A DNA stretch of 44,878 nucleotides from Tritrichomonas foetus (lineage: Eukaryota; Parabasalia; Tritrichomonadida; Tritrichomonadidae), in assembly GCA_001839685.1 (NCBI GenBank), contig MLAK01000901.1, positions 1 through 44,878 on the forward strand, given 5' to 3'. The position numbers and the translations under genes are program-made. Numbering within the stretch: the stretch's first letter is position 1; each line of letters starts with the position of its first letter. This document shows, piece by piece, positions 1-10,300 of this stretch. Below the pieces are notes generated by a model, which saw nothing but the letters and a program-made list of their open reading frames with translations, was not told the origin of the DNA and made no database searches.

Positions 1-477
1 CCATCCATGGAGAAATTAAGGCCAAAATATAAATATAACCATCTCTTGCTAAACTATGCCCTTAAAGCAATATAATAGTGTATCAAAGGAGCTCATTCGA
101 ATTATTTATGTCAAGCATAAATGGTTGATGCCGACCAAATAAGCAATGAAAAATGTTCAGTGTTACTCAACTTTTGTGTTGAAACGCTATTTAAAGAGCA
201 GAAAAAATAACTATTATTAATAATCATTATTTTTACATTCATTCTGTAGAAAGGGAGAACAAAATCTTACCAATATGTGATTATTATGACAGATTGTCCA
301 ACCAAAATAATTATCTATAAAACAGTTAACTAAAATACTATTAACCTATTTATTTTCGATGTTTTTTATAGTTGGTCGCCCATCTTTTCAAACTAACAAT
401 AACCTCCGAATATAAGGCCAATTAATGGTCAATTAGAAAATCCTCAGTAATTAATTCGTAAAACAGATTTCTTTTAA

Positions 478-1203
478 ATGTCATCATCAGCTGATCGTTT
501 TATTACTATTTTTTCACAGGAAGGCAGACTCTGGCAAGTGGAGTATGCTTTCAAGGCCGTTAAACAAGCCGAAGTTACAGCCATCGGTGCAAAGGGTGCC
601 AATTCCCTCGTTGTTGCAGTCCAAAAGAAAGTTCAAGACAAACTCATTGATCCATCCACCGTCACTCACATGTTCCGCATCACAGAACACGTTGGAGCCT
701 GCTTGATCGGATTATTGCCAGATGTTTTATACATCTGCCGCAGGCTTCGCTACGACGCCGCCCAATTCGAATTCAAGAATGGCTTTGAAATCCCAGTCAA
801 TATTCTATCGTCACGCCTTTCCGAAATCCATCAGATCGAATCTCAATATTCTGGCGCAAGGCCAACCGCCGTTTCAGCCATCATTTTCGGTTTCGAGCCA
901 TCAAAGAACGACTTCGCCCTCTACAAAGTCGAACCGTCAGGCTTCACCAGCGGATATCGTGCTGTTTCATGCGGCGTCAAAGAAGTCGAGGCGATGAGCG
1001 CGCTCGAGAAGAAATACGAATCCTTCCCAACCGAAAAAGAAACAGCAGAATTCGTGATTTCGACCTTACAAACAGTCGTCGGACTTGATTTTGAAGCACG
1101 CGAGGTCGAAGTCGCTGTAGTGACACGCGAGAACACAGCCTATCGTGTGATGAAGGCAGATGAAGTCGAAAAGGTGCTTACAGCTGTCGCTGAAAAGGAT
1201 TGA
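478..1203 (+). CDS. PSMA6: 20S proteasome subunit alpha-1 (PSMA6-like)
   Basis: A 241-residue protein forming part of the outer alpha ring of the 20S proteasome, which gates entry of unfolded substrates. The N-terminus shows the alpha-subunit signature: DRFITIFSQEGRLWQVEYA at residues 6-24, followed by FKAVKQ. The STVTHMFRITE stretch near residues 60-70 matches the alpha-1 (PSMA6) paralogue better than the other six alpha subunits. Length is normal for the family and no segment is missing. The ATG is the first in frame. Coding sequence is clearly richer in G and C than its surroundings, as in highly expressed trichomonad genes. The TGA stop is followed at once by AAATAAA, a plausible poly(A) signal. 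The next gene is convergent, so this gene is probably transcribed alone. Recognition is from family knowledge, with the paralogue call slightly less sure than the family call. Confidence 0.95.
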   Translation: MSSSADRFITIFSQEGRLWQVEYAFKAVKQAEVTAIGAKGANSLVVAVQKKVQDKLIDPSTVTHMFRITEHVGACLIGLLPDVLYICRRLRYDAAQFEFKNGFEIPVNILSSRLSEIHQIESQYSGARPTAVSAIIFGFEPSKNDFALYKVEPSGFTSGYRAVSCGVKEVEAMSALEKKYESFPTEKETAEFVISTLQTVVGLDFEAREVEVAVVTRENTAYRVMKADEVEKVLTAVAEKD

Positions 1204-1725
1204 AAATAAAAGTCTTCTATTTAACTTTCCTTTTTATGATTTTATTTATAATTTTTTATTTTTTTACTAATGAATTTTTTGATTAATAAAACGTTCAAAT
1301 AAGTCCTGTGAGATTCGATTTAAGATTTAGGAGAATAAATAGTTTATTGTGAATCACTCAGCTCTTCATTGAATGAAAGGCTCTTACGTTGGTGTGCAAA
1401 TGATCATTCTTTATTTGATAAATAATTATTTTAGATGCTTTGAAAAAAATATCTCTAAATCACATGTGTTAAATAATGATTGATTGATGGCCAAATGTGC
1501 ATATTACAAGTTTCTCATATGATATTATATTACTTCATTATTGGCTAATTTGAACAGCTAATAAGTAAGATTCTTTTATCTCTTGATTCCCATTATTCAA
1601 GGAGAAATAATGAAATTGATATAAAAGAGAGAATTTTTAAAAAAATCTGTTTAAACACATAAACATAATTTAAACTAACAATAACACATTAGATAACAAC
1701 AAACGAAATTAACAAGGATCAAAAA
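1204..1725. other. Convergent intergenic region
   Basis: About 520 bases between two convergent genes. It is AT-rich, with AATAAA-like words just after the proteasome stop and T-rich tracts suitable as 3' ends for both neighbours. I see no RNA gene, repeat or additional reading frame here. Confidence 0.5.
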
Positions 1726-3543
1726 TTAATCTTCGGGATCTGGAATATTATCTAAATCAAATTGATCTCCTTTTAATTCTTCTTCTTGGAGTTCTTTAAG
1801 AGCCTTATTCGCCCAATTAATTTGATTATCTGTTTTTTCCTTTCTTGGAATAAAGAAATCATCTTCGTTATTTTCCATTTCATCAACAATTTCTTTGGCC
1901 CAAGGTGATCCAGGATCAGTATTTGGTTTCGATATTACAAAGTCAAAATCAAGTTCTGTCAGTCTCAATTCTTTATCAATTTGTTCATCTTCATCACTCC
2001 ATTTTTGAACGGGACTTTTCTTTATAATGTCATCGGAATTACTTGATGATGATGATATTTTAACTTCTTCATCATCAAATTTTTTTATCATTTCATCAAT
2101 TGCATTTAAATTATTATCGGAATATGTACTATCGTATGAATCAACTTTGGGCTTTTCACCTCCATAATCAGCTTCAATTTTTTGATTGTATTCTTTCAAT
2201 TCATTTTCAACAAATTTCGACCAATTTTCTTCGATTACTTTTTCATTCACTTCTTCATTCGTTCTTGAATTTTCTTCATTTCTTGCTTCTTTGTTGGATT
2301 CATCTTGTTTGTCTTCTTCTCCTTCAATTGAAACAATTTCGTTTGCAATTTTATATACATAACCATAATCAACAACAGAATGTTGGTGAGAATTTACATA
2401 ATTAAGGATTCGATTTTTTAGATCACATTTTTGAACAGTTTCTTTATCATGACAAATCGCCATAAACAAATGATAGCATGAAGCATGAAGTTTTGTGAAC
2501 CAGGAACCTTCGAAGAACTTATCAAATAAGTAATTCAAACATTTTAATAATGGTTCTTCAATTTCTTCAATGCTGATTTGAATAGTTTTAATGAAAAAGA
2601 GTAAAACCTCGATTGCTTGTTCATTTGATGATTCAAAAACTTGGTTGTTTGAGAATGGTTTTGAAATAAATTCGCATATTTTGTCAATTTTGATTTCATA
2701 AAAATCAACAAAAGCATTCTTTTGGGTTTCTACTTCGTCTGAATTTGATTCATCATAGGAGTCATCATACGAATCTGAAGGACTCCTTAAGTTCTTCGAA
2801 CAGAGGCACATTATTAACTTGAAAGCGCCTGCTCGAACTTTATTATTTGGATTTTCTGTTGCATATTCAAACATTATTTGCATATGTTCTTCATCTTTCA
2901 AAGAATCAATCAAAGCTGACTCACTGTCAGTACTGGCAATTAATTCTGTGAGGATGATGAAAATTCTTTCTTGTGCTTGTGGTGAGCTTGTTTCAAGAAG
3001 GTCAAACAGTATTGCAGAGGCATTCAAATCTTCAAAGAAATTAGATACTGCGTGATGATCATCAGACGCCAAGTATGCCAGCGATTCAAAAACCGAATAA
3101 AAATCAAGTTGTTGGCATAATTTTGGAAAGAAAAATTGATTTTCAGAGAGATTAGATAAAATTGTGTAATTTTCGGATTTTCCTAATGCAAGGATCATTC
3201 TTGAAATTGTGACAGGTGCAAATTTTGGAATTGGATTGAGATTTAGTAACAAATTTATTTTGTTATGAAACTGGCAGCTTTCACTGACTTCTAATGGAAA
3301 TTGTTCGGGAAGCAAGAACAAGACACCTCTGGCATTATTGGAAACATCTGCATCTGACACAGCTATATCGAATAATTTTTCAAGATTGTCAAAGAAATAC
3401 TGACAAACTTCTTGAACTTGATATTTGATAGAATTCACTACATTTGGTTCTTTTAATAAAAGTTCGAGTGAGCAGTCTGGTTGACTTATTATGTTGAGTA
3501 AATTTTCCCATGAAGCGCGTGTGGGATAAACAAAGTTGAACAT
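1726..3543 (-). CDS. SAPS-like PP6/Sit4 phosphatase-associated protein
   Basis: A protein of about 605 residues. The N-terminal 240 or so residues are helical and resemble the SAPS domain of Sit4/PP6 regulatory subunits: WENLLNIISQ, then LLKEPNVVNSIKYQ (the LL-E-DV-QE-K pattern), a NLEKLFDIAV segment and a helical-repeat middle. SAPS proteins bind PP6-type phosphatase catalytic subunits and direct them to cell-cycle and trafficking targets. The C-terminal third is acidic and low in complexity (runs of E, N, S and D), ending DNIPDPED. Extending the frame two codons further would need a GTG, so I place the start at the ATG at 3543, whose leader contains TACGCTAAAAAAAAG. The gene is divergent from a CTD-type phosphatase. 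The assignment rests on pattern recognition of a diverged helical domain, so an unrelated armadillo-like protein remains possible. Confidence 0.55.
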   Translation of the reverse strand: MFNFVYPTRASWENLLNIISQPDCSLELLLKEPNVVNSIKYQVQEVCQYFFDNLEKLFDIAVSDADVSNNARGVLFLLPEQFPLEVSESCQFHNKINLLLNLNPIPKFAPVTISRMILALGKSENYTILSNLSENQFFFPKLCQQLDFYSVFESLAYLASDDHHAVSNFFEDLNASAILFDLLETSSPQAQERIFIILTELIASTDSESALIDSLKDEEHMQIMFEYATENPNNKVRAGAFKLIMCLCSKNLRSPSDSYDDSYDESNSDEVETQKNAFVDFYEIKIDKICEFISKPFSNNQVFESSNEQAIEVLLFFIKTIQISIEEIEEPLLKCLNYLFDKFFEGSWFTKLHASCYHLFMAICHDKETVQKCDLKNRILNYVNSHQHSVVDYGYVYKIANEIVSIEGEEDKQDESNKEARNEENSRTNEEVNEKVIEENWSKFVENELKEYNQKIEADYGGEKPKVDSYDSTYSDNNLNAIDEMIKKFDDEEVKISSSSSNSDDIIKKSPVQKWSDEDEQIDKELRLTELDFDFVISKPNTDPGSPWAKEIVDEMENNEDDFFIPRKEKTDNQINWANKALKELQEEELKGDQFDLDNIPDPED

Positions 3544-4370
3544 AATCACTTTTTTTTAGCGTAGTCCGTTTGTAATTTCAACTTTTTGATACAAACTTTT
3601 TCATGAAATGACTAAAAACTTTCAAAACTTATTGAATTGTAAAATAGTCATTACGATACTGTTAAAACTTTTTGAATGAGGAAGATACACTTCAAGAATT
3701 GATTCATTCGAAAACTAAAAATAAAAACGAAAATAGATGAGATATTTTTATGAATTTGTGTTATCGGTTAATTCTATCAAGACAAAATTTTCATGACTAA
3801 TTCAAATTTCATTGGATTCATCGAAGATCGATCTTCTCATAAAACGGAATTTCTGTCAATAAATGTAAAATTATTAATATTTCAGATGAAATTATATTTT
3901 GCGGATCATCTATGACCAAAAAATTCGTCAAAAAAAAAAAGTGAAGATTTCAATAAAAAACGTTTAGTATTTTTTTTGTGTAGATTCAATTTTATGTACA
4001 AGAATATTCATATTAAGTCATTTTTTTCCTGACAGTGTGTCATGCCCTTAAGTAATTTCAAGTGAAACTAATGGACAAGAAGATCAGATAATTATGTGAA
4101 CACTATCCTTGGAAAAGCCCTGGAAAAGTTCTTTCATAATGAATAGTCTATCAAAAAATTGAATTAAGAAAATAAAAGTAAACGGCGATCATTTAAATTT
4201 TTACATAATGGTTAGATTAGCACATTGAATTTCATATCATTGATCTTTTGAATTTTCAAATACATTTGTAAAAAGTTTTAACCATTACAGAAAAAGTTAA
4301 AGACTTAATTGAAAATCGCATTTCAAAAATGACTTAGAAAAATTCGTTGTAAATAAATCAAAATTTATTT
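3544..4370. promoter_or_regulatory. Divergent intergenic region with repeated ACTTTTT words
   Basis: About 830 bases between divergent starts, so it should hold the promoters of both the SAPS-like and the phosphatase genes. Visible are AACTTTTTGAT near 3580, AAACTTTTTCAT near 3594 and AAACTTTTTGAAT near 3665, all on the plus strand, and an AAAAAGTTTTAAC word near 4272. The phosphatase ATG follows an ATCAAAATTTATTT leader, a poor initiator match. No reading frame or RNA gene is apparent. Confidence 0.35.
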
Positions 4371-5009
4371 ATGATTGCTCACACGCCTAAGGCCGACTTC
4401 TCATATGAAAATGCGACAAGCACTCTCACATCTCTTGAAGCACTTCAATTAGTTGAATCAGCACAAGAAAATATCAATTCGTCTCAAAATCGAATAACTC
4501 TGATTTTGGATCTCGATGAAACATTAGTCCATTCGAGCTTTACTCGTCCAGATAGATATGACATTGATTTGATTGTTGAGTTCAATTGTACAAAGTACAA
4601 AGTGTATGTTCAGATTCGACCAGGTGCCGAAGATTTTTTGAAAGCAGTTTGTTTAAGATATGACGTTTACATTTTTACAGCATCAATGGCAGAATACTCA
4701 ATTCCGGTTGTATCGGCCATATTTCCATGGTTTGACAGGTCCCACATTCTATCGAGAAATCATTGTCGGGTTTATCGAAGCGTTTTTGTGAAAGACATCA
4801 CAATTTTTCAAAAGTGCCTATCCAGGGTCATAATCGTTGATAATTCTGCTGAAAGTTTTTGCCTGCAGCCACAAAATGGAATTCTGATATCAACTTGGAT
4901 TGGTGATGAAAATGACAATGCGTTGAATGGTGAACTTCTTCCATTTTTGAGTATGTGTTCAGAATGTGATGATGTTCGAAAAGTTATTTCATCAACATAC
5001 TCACGATAA
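4371..5009 (+). CDS. FCP1/SCP-type (CTD small phosphatase-like) HAD phosphatase
   Basis: A 212-residue HAD-superfamily protein phosphatase of the FCP/SCP (NLI-interacting factor-like) type. Family members dephosphorylate the RNA polymerase II C-terminal tail or other phospho-serine substrates. The catalytic DLDET motif is at residues 47-51, with D47 as the predicted nucleophile and D49 as acid/base. FTASMAEYS at 102-110 supplies the motif II region. HCRVYRSVFVKDI and then VIIVDNSAESF (D157, N158) match the conserved C-terminal half. Nearly the whole protein is catalytic domain with only a short N-terminal tail, so substrate choice cannot be read from the sequence. The ATG at 4371 is the first in frame after an AT-rich leader. 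The strand and spacing suggest an independent transcript. Confidence 0.9.
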   Translation: MIAHTPKADFSYENATSTLTSLEALQLVESAQENINSSQNRITLILDLDETLVHSSFTRPDRYDIDLIVEFNCTKYKVYVQIRPGAEDFLKAVCLRYDVYIFTASMAEYSIPVVSAIFPWFDRSHILSRNHCRVYRSVFVKDITIFQKCLSRVIIVDNSAESFCLQPQNGILISTWIGDENDNALNGELLPFLSMCSECDDVRKVISSTYSR

Positions 5010-5808
5010 AAAACCATGATGGCTTCATCATTTTGTTTTTGAATCAAATTCTATAAAGATAGATTCTCTAAGCAATGTATGTTATATAAATTAATAAAGA
5101 TATTTGACGTTTGAATCAATCTTGTCCTTTTCTTTCTTTTCACTCTTCTTTTTCGTCTTCTTTTATTGTTTGCGAATCAAAAATGAAAAATTTGACTTGA
5201 AATTCATTGTAATATGATGGAAATTCATTCCCTTGAATTTTTTAATTGTGAAATGTCTAATAAAGGTTGTGAAAATCTAATATGAACTTTGCGGAACTTT
5301 CAATTCATTTGGTCATTGGTGGAGGCACTGGTGCGTGAAAACTGATCCAATTCTCTAGGATCCCGCCTCCATGTTCATATGAAGTGTCAAAAAACACAAC
5401 TCATTGGGAAAAAAAATCATGCCTTTTATTTTAAGACTTCATTTGCATATACTATTTAGTATTTAAGCATTTTTACATTTGATAGTAATCAATATTTAAT
5501 TCGAATTCATTATTTTTTTTGGCACCTTACTCAAATAGAATCATAGATCAATTATTCAATTTTCTTGAAATCAATTTGCTTATTAGAACACTTCAAATCT
5601 AAAATTTGTTATTTCCAATTGACAAGAACATCAATTTAACATTTTAATATAGCTTTTGTCTCCATCTTATATACAATATGGAAACAAAATACATGTATGA
5701 GCTAATTAATATCAATATTAGGAGATTATTTTATCATGGTAAGCAATTTTACTTTAGAGATTTAAAAATTTTACAATAAATATGCTTTAAAAGGTCAAAA
5801 AATAGTTT

Positions 5809-5811
<3 letters not shown>
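5010..5811. other. Convergent intergenic region
   Basis: About 800 AT-rich bases downstream of the phosphatase and downstream of the minus-strand repeat gene. The only structured-looking piece is the GC-richer hairpin at 5320-5371, listed separately. No convincing reading frame. Confidence 0.4.
5320..5371. other. GC-richer nested hairpin, possible structured RNA
   Basis: TGGAGGC at 5320-5326 is the exact reverse complement of GCCTCCA at 5365-5371. Inside it, GATCC (5344-5348) pairs with GGATC (5358-5362) around a 9-base loop. The block is noticeably richer in G and C than its flanks. I recognise no tRNA boxes, spliceosomal snRNA motif or complete snoRNA boxes. It could be a small RNA, a 3'-end element of the flanking genes, or chance. 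Confidence 0.2.

Positions 5812-5850
<39 letters not shown>
5812..5850. repeat. (TA)n microsatellite
   Basis: An uninterrupted run of about 39 bases of alternating T and A, directly downstream of the minus-strand surface-protein fragment. An equivalent run at 7298-7328 sits at the homologous place beside the full gene. Confidence 0.95.
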
Positions 5851-5857
<7 letters not shown>

Positions 5858-5885
5858 GAAATTACTAGTTTACTTACATTTTTAC

Positions 5886-7296
5886 CTACAAGAAGTAATT
5901 ATCAAAAGATTCTTCATCAAAATCATCTGAAAATGGATCATCAGAAAATAGAATCTTACTCACAAACAATGGATTATTTGTTGATAAGAATGTTGTATTT
6001 TCTTGTAATGTAAATTGAATTTCTTCATTTTCTGGCTCTGATGAAGATATTTGCTTTCTTCTATTCATTATAAACATTGCTATTACAAATATACCAATTA
6101 CTATAATGGTTGCAGCGACAATCAGTCCAACAATTAGCCCAACCTTTTTTTCATCTGCAAGTTTTGTCATTTCTATTTTGTCCACAACAATATCATCTCT
6201 TCTAACTTCTGAAGGGGAATACATTGTATTTGATTCTGAAAATATTAATGTTGAATTAAATGCCAAAGATAATGAAAAGTTATTTGTTTCTGAGAATTCA
6301 CCCGTTTCAGAGAACACTTTACTGTCGGTGAAAACTTCAGAATCTCCAAATTTCTTTGTTGGATCGAAACTACTTGAGATGGAGAAGTGATCCGTTTGTG
6401 AAAAATGACTCGATACTGAAAAGTCATCTGATGATGAGAATACTTGTGATAAAGTGAAAACATTTGATTCTGAAAACATTGAAGATGCATCAAATATATT
6501 CGATTTTGTGAAAAGTGAAGAAAGTGAAAATTGTGAACTCATTTCGAAAACACTTGAAATGGTAAAATCTCTGGATTGTGTGAAATCTGATGACAATGAG
6601 AATTGATCGGATAATGAAAATGCAGAAGAACTTGAAAACTGAGTTGATGCTGAGAAATCTTTCGATATTGAAAAAGCAGATGATAATGAGAAGTCACTTG
6701 TTGGGATAAATGAACTTGATTGCGTAAATTCATTGGATTTTGAAAATGCTTGGGAGAATGAGAAATCTTCTGATTTAGAAAACTCGTTTGAACGTGAAAA
6801 ATGTGAAGATATTGTAAACATTTCTGAGCTGGTGAAGGATGATGAGATTGTGAAATCATCAGATCCTGAGAAAATATTTGATTCAGAAAACTCTGAACTC
6901 AATGAAAATCCAGATGACTCAGTGAAATCATTTGATTGTGTGAAATCTTCTGACAAAGAAAAATGATCAGATAAAGAAAATTCAGATGAGATTGTGAAAT
7001 CATCAGATCCTGAGAAAATATTTGATTCAGAAAACTCTGAACTCAATGAAAATCCAGATGACTCAGTGAAATCATTTGATTGTGTGAAATCTTCTGACAA
7101 AGAAAAATGATCAGATAAAGAAAATTCAGATGAGATTGTGAAATCATCAGATCCTGAGAAAATATTTGATTCAGAAAACTCTGAACTCAATGAAAATCCA
7201 GATGACTCAGTGAAATCATTTGATTGTGTGAAATCTTCTGACAAAGAAAAATGATCAGATAAAGAAAATTCAGATGAGATTGTGAAATCATCAGAT
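5886..7296 (-). CDS. 3' end of a second FxxS-repeat surface protein, 5' truncated at N
   Basis: The reading frame stays open up to the N at 7297, so the Met at 7244 is an internal repeat residue and not a true start. It encodes hexapeptides F-[S/T]-x-S-x-x, a short spacer, one transmembrane helix followed by NRRK, and a 59-residue acidic tail with NPLF. The last 1,044 bases before the stop (5886-6894, plus the downstream 35) are base-for-base the same as the end of the full gene at 7363-12894, as far as I can compare by eye. Upstream of that it differs: three identical 144-base units occupy 6841-7272. It is either a tandem gene copy or the same locus assembled twice. There is no signal peptide or N-terminal domain because the 5' part is absent. 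Confidence 0.8.
6841..7296. repeat. 144-bp tandem repeat array (3.2 units)
   Basis: Units begin at 6841, 6985 and 7129 with GATGAGATTGTGAAATCATC, and a fourth partial unit begins at 7273 and is cut by the N at 7297. The period is exactly 144 bases, that is 48 codons or eight hexapeptides, and the units appear identical. The corresponding stretch of the full gene (8318-8461) is a single diverged unit, so expansion and homogenisation have occurred only here, or were created in assembly. Confidence 0.9.
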
Positions 7297-7297
7297 N
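7297..7297. other. Single N marking a probable contig join
   Basis: The base is undetermined. To its left is a tandem repeat cut mid-unit inside coding sequence. To its right is the middle of a (TA)n microsatellite. Neither side continues naturally into the other, so this looks like a scaffold junction and not one unread base. Confidence 0.7.

Positions 7298-7328
<31 letters not shown>
7298..7328. repeat. (TA)n microsatellite next to the join
   Basis: About 31 bases of alternating A and T, abutting the N on the left and continuing into AAATTAGAAATTAC, as the run at 5812-5850 does. It is the homologous microsatellite of the duplicated 3' flank. Confidence 0.95.
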
Positions 7329-7334
<6 letters not shown>

Positions 7335-7362
7335 GAAATTACTAGTTTACTTACATTTTTAC

Positions 7363-10300
7363 CTACAAGAAGTAATTATCAAAAGATTCTTCATCAAAAT
7401 CATCTGAAAATGGATCATCAGAAAATAGAATCTTACTCACAAACAATGGATTATTTGTTGATAAGAATGTTGTATTTTCTTGTAATGTAAATTGAATTTC
7501 TTCATTTTCTGGCTCTGATGAAGATATTTGCTTTCTTCTATTCATTATAAACATTGCTATTACAAATATACCAATTACTATAATGGTTGCAGCGACAATC
7601 AGTCCAACAATTAGCCCAACCTTTTTTTCATCTGCAAGTTTTGTCATTTCTATTTTGTCCACAACAATATCATCTCTTCTAACTTCTGAAGGGGAATACA
7701 TTGTATTTGATTCTGAAAATATTAATGTTGAATTAAATGCCAAAGATAATGAAAAGTTATTTGTTTCTGAGAATTCACCCGTTTCAGAGAACACTTTACT
7801 GTCGGTGAAAACTTCAGAATCTCCAAATTTCTTTGTTGGATCGAAACTACTTGAGATGGAGAAGTGATCCGTTTGTGAAAAATGACTCGATACTGAAAAG
7901 TCATCTGATGATGAGAATACTTGTGATAAAGTGAAAACATTTGATTCTGAAAACATTGAAGATGCATCAAATATATTCGATTTTGTGAAAAGTGAAGAAA
8001 GTGAAAATTGTGAACTCATTTCGAAAACACTTGAAATGGTAAAATCTCTGGATTGTGTGAAATCTGATGACAATGAGAATTGATCGGATAATGAAAATGC
8101 AGAAGAACTTGAAAACTGAGTTGATGCTGAGAAATCTTTCGATATTGAAAAAGCAGATGATAATGAGAAGTCACTTGTTGGGATAAATGAACTTGATTGC
8201 GTAAATTCATTGGATTTTGAAAATGCTTGGGAGAATGAGAAATCTTCTGATTTAGAAAACTCGTTTGAACGTGAAAAATGTGAAGATATTGTAAACATTT
8301 CTGAGCTGGTGAAGGATGATGAGATTGTGAAATCATCAGATCCTGAGAAAATATTTGATTCAGAAAACTCTAAACTCAATGAAAATCCAGATGATTCGGT
8401 GAAATCATTTGATTGCGTGAAATCTTCTGATAATGAAAAATGACCAGATTCACTAAATCCAGATGAGATTGTAAAATCATTTGAATTAGAAAATACTGAA
8501 GAATGTGAAAATACAATACTGTGGGTGAATTGATTAGATTCAGTAAAATCATTTGAAAAGGTGAAATCTTCTGATGAAGAAAACTGTTTTGAGTTAGAAA
8601 ACTCTGTAGAAGCAGTAAAATCACTTGAACCAGAGAATATTTGAGATTTTGAAAACTCAGAACTTAAGGAAAATTTATTTGATTCAGTAAAGTCATTTGA
8701 CGGGGTGAAATCTTCAGATGAAGAAAATTGATTCGATAAAGAAAACTGAGAAGAAATTGTAAAATCATTTGAACCAGAGAAAAATGATGATTCAGAAAAT
8801 ATTGAGCTCAATGAAAATAATGAAGATTCTGTAAAATAATTTGATTGAGTGAATTCTTCAGAAAAGGTAAATTGATTTGATAGCGAAAATTCAGAAGAAA
8901 ATGTGAAAATACTTGATAATGAAAAATCCTGAGAATTGGTAAATCCATCAGATTGTGAGAATACTTCTGATTTTGAGAAATCTGAAGACATTGAAAATTG
9001 ATCAGATCCTGAGAATATTGATGAGATTGTGAAATCCTCAGAATTTGTGAAAATTGACGAAACTGAGAAATCATTTGATTCAGTAAAAATTGAAGAAAAT
9101 GTGAATGCTTCTGATTGAGAGAATAATTCAGATCTTGTGAATTCGGAAGAAACAGAAAAAAACTCGGAATCAGAGAATTGTGTTGACATTGTAAAATCAT
9201 TTGATATTGTAAACTCTGATGATTTCGAGAACTCATTTGATTGAGAAAATAATGATGACACTGAAAATGCATTTGATAGGGTAAACCATGATGAAAAGCT
9301 GAAATCATTTGATTGAGTGAATTTTGCAGATTCAGAGAAATCATTTGATGATGTAAAAATCGAAGAGATTGAAAATTCTTCAGATTTTGAAAATTCTGAT
9401 GACAATGTAAAATCATTGGAATTAGAAAAGATGGAAGACTCTGTGAAATCAGATGATTTTGAAAAAGCAATTGATGGTGAAAATGATGAAGAAATTGTGA
9501 AGGCATCTGAATTGGAGAACTCAGAAGATAAAGTGAATGCTTCTGATTTTGAAAATATATCTGATTCTGTGAAGTCAAAAGAAGATGAAAAATCCTTTGA
9601 TAAGGTAAAAATCATAGATTTAGAGAAATCACCAGATTGAGTAAAAACTGAAGAAAGGGAAAAAGCCTCTGATTCAGAAAATATTGATGAAATGGTAAAA
9701 TCATCTGAGTTTGTAAATAAAGAGGAAATTGTAAAATCATTTGATTGTGTAAAGATCTCTGATGTAGAAAATATACTTGACTCTGTAAATTGAGAAGATA
9801 AAGTAAATCCAGATGATTCCGTAAATGCTTCGGATTGTGAAAATTTTGAAGAACTTGAAAACTGTTCAGAGTTTGAGAAGATATTTGAGATGGAAAATTG
9901 ATTCGAACCTGAAAATTCCCGTGATAATGTAAAAACAGATGATTTTGTGAACATTTCCGATAATGTAAAGAGTTCAGAAGCACTAAATATATCAGATAAA
10001 GAAAATATTTCAGATTCTGAGAAAATATGTGATAAGGTGAATTTTTCTGATTCGGAAAATATAGAAGATTTGGAGAAATGATCAGAAGAAGAAAATATTT
10101 CTGAAACAGAAAAGTCTTCAGATTTGGTGAAAATTGATGTAGCACCAAAGACATCTGATTGAGTAAAATCAATTGAAGCAGAGAATCCCTCTGACTGCGT
10201 AAAAGCATTTGATTGTGAGAACATATTGGATGATGAAAATAGTGAAGAAAAACTGAATACTTCTGATTGTGAAAAGTCTTCTGATTGTGTAAATTGTGAA

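Larger units (their letters stand above)
5851..8461. repeat. Duplicated block 5851-6984 / 7328-8461 (offset 1477)
   Basis: Positions 5851 onward and 7328 onward carry the same sequence at a constant offset of 1477. I see no differences until 6895/8372 (G against A), then a scatter of changes up to about 6984/8461, after which the copies part. The right copy begins inside a (TA)n run immediately after a single N. The identity includes non-coding 3' flank, which argues for a very recent duplication or an unmerged contig overlap. Confidence 0.85.

Noticed and set aside
390..403. AACTAACAATAAC near 390 and again near 1672, resembling the ACTAAC branch-site part of trichomonad introns.
   Set aside because: No matching GTAYGT donor or ACACAG acceptor context, and the neighbouring genes need no intron.
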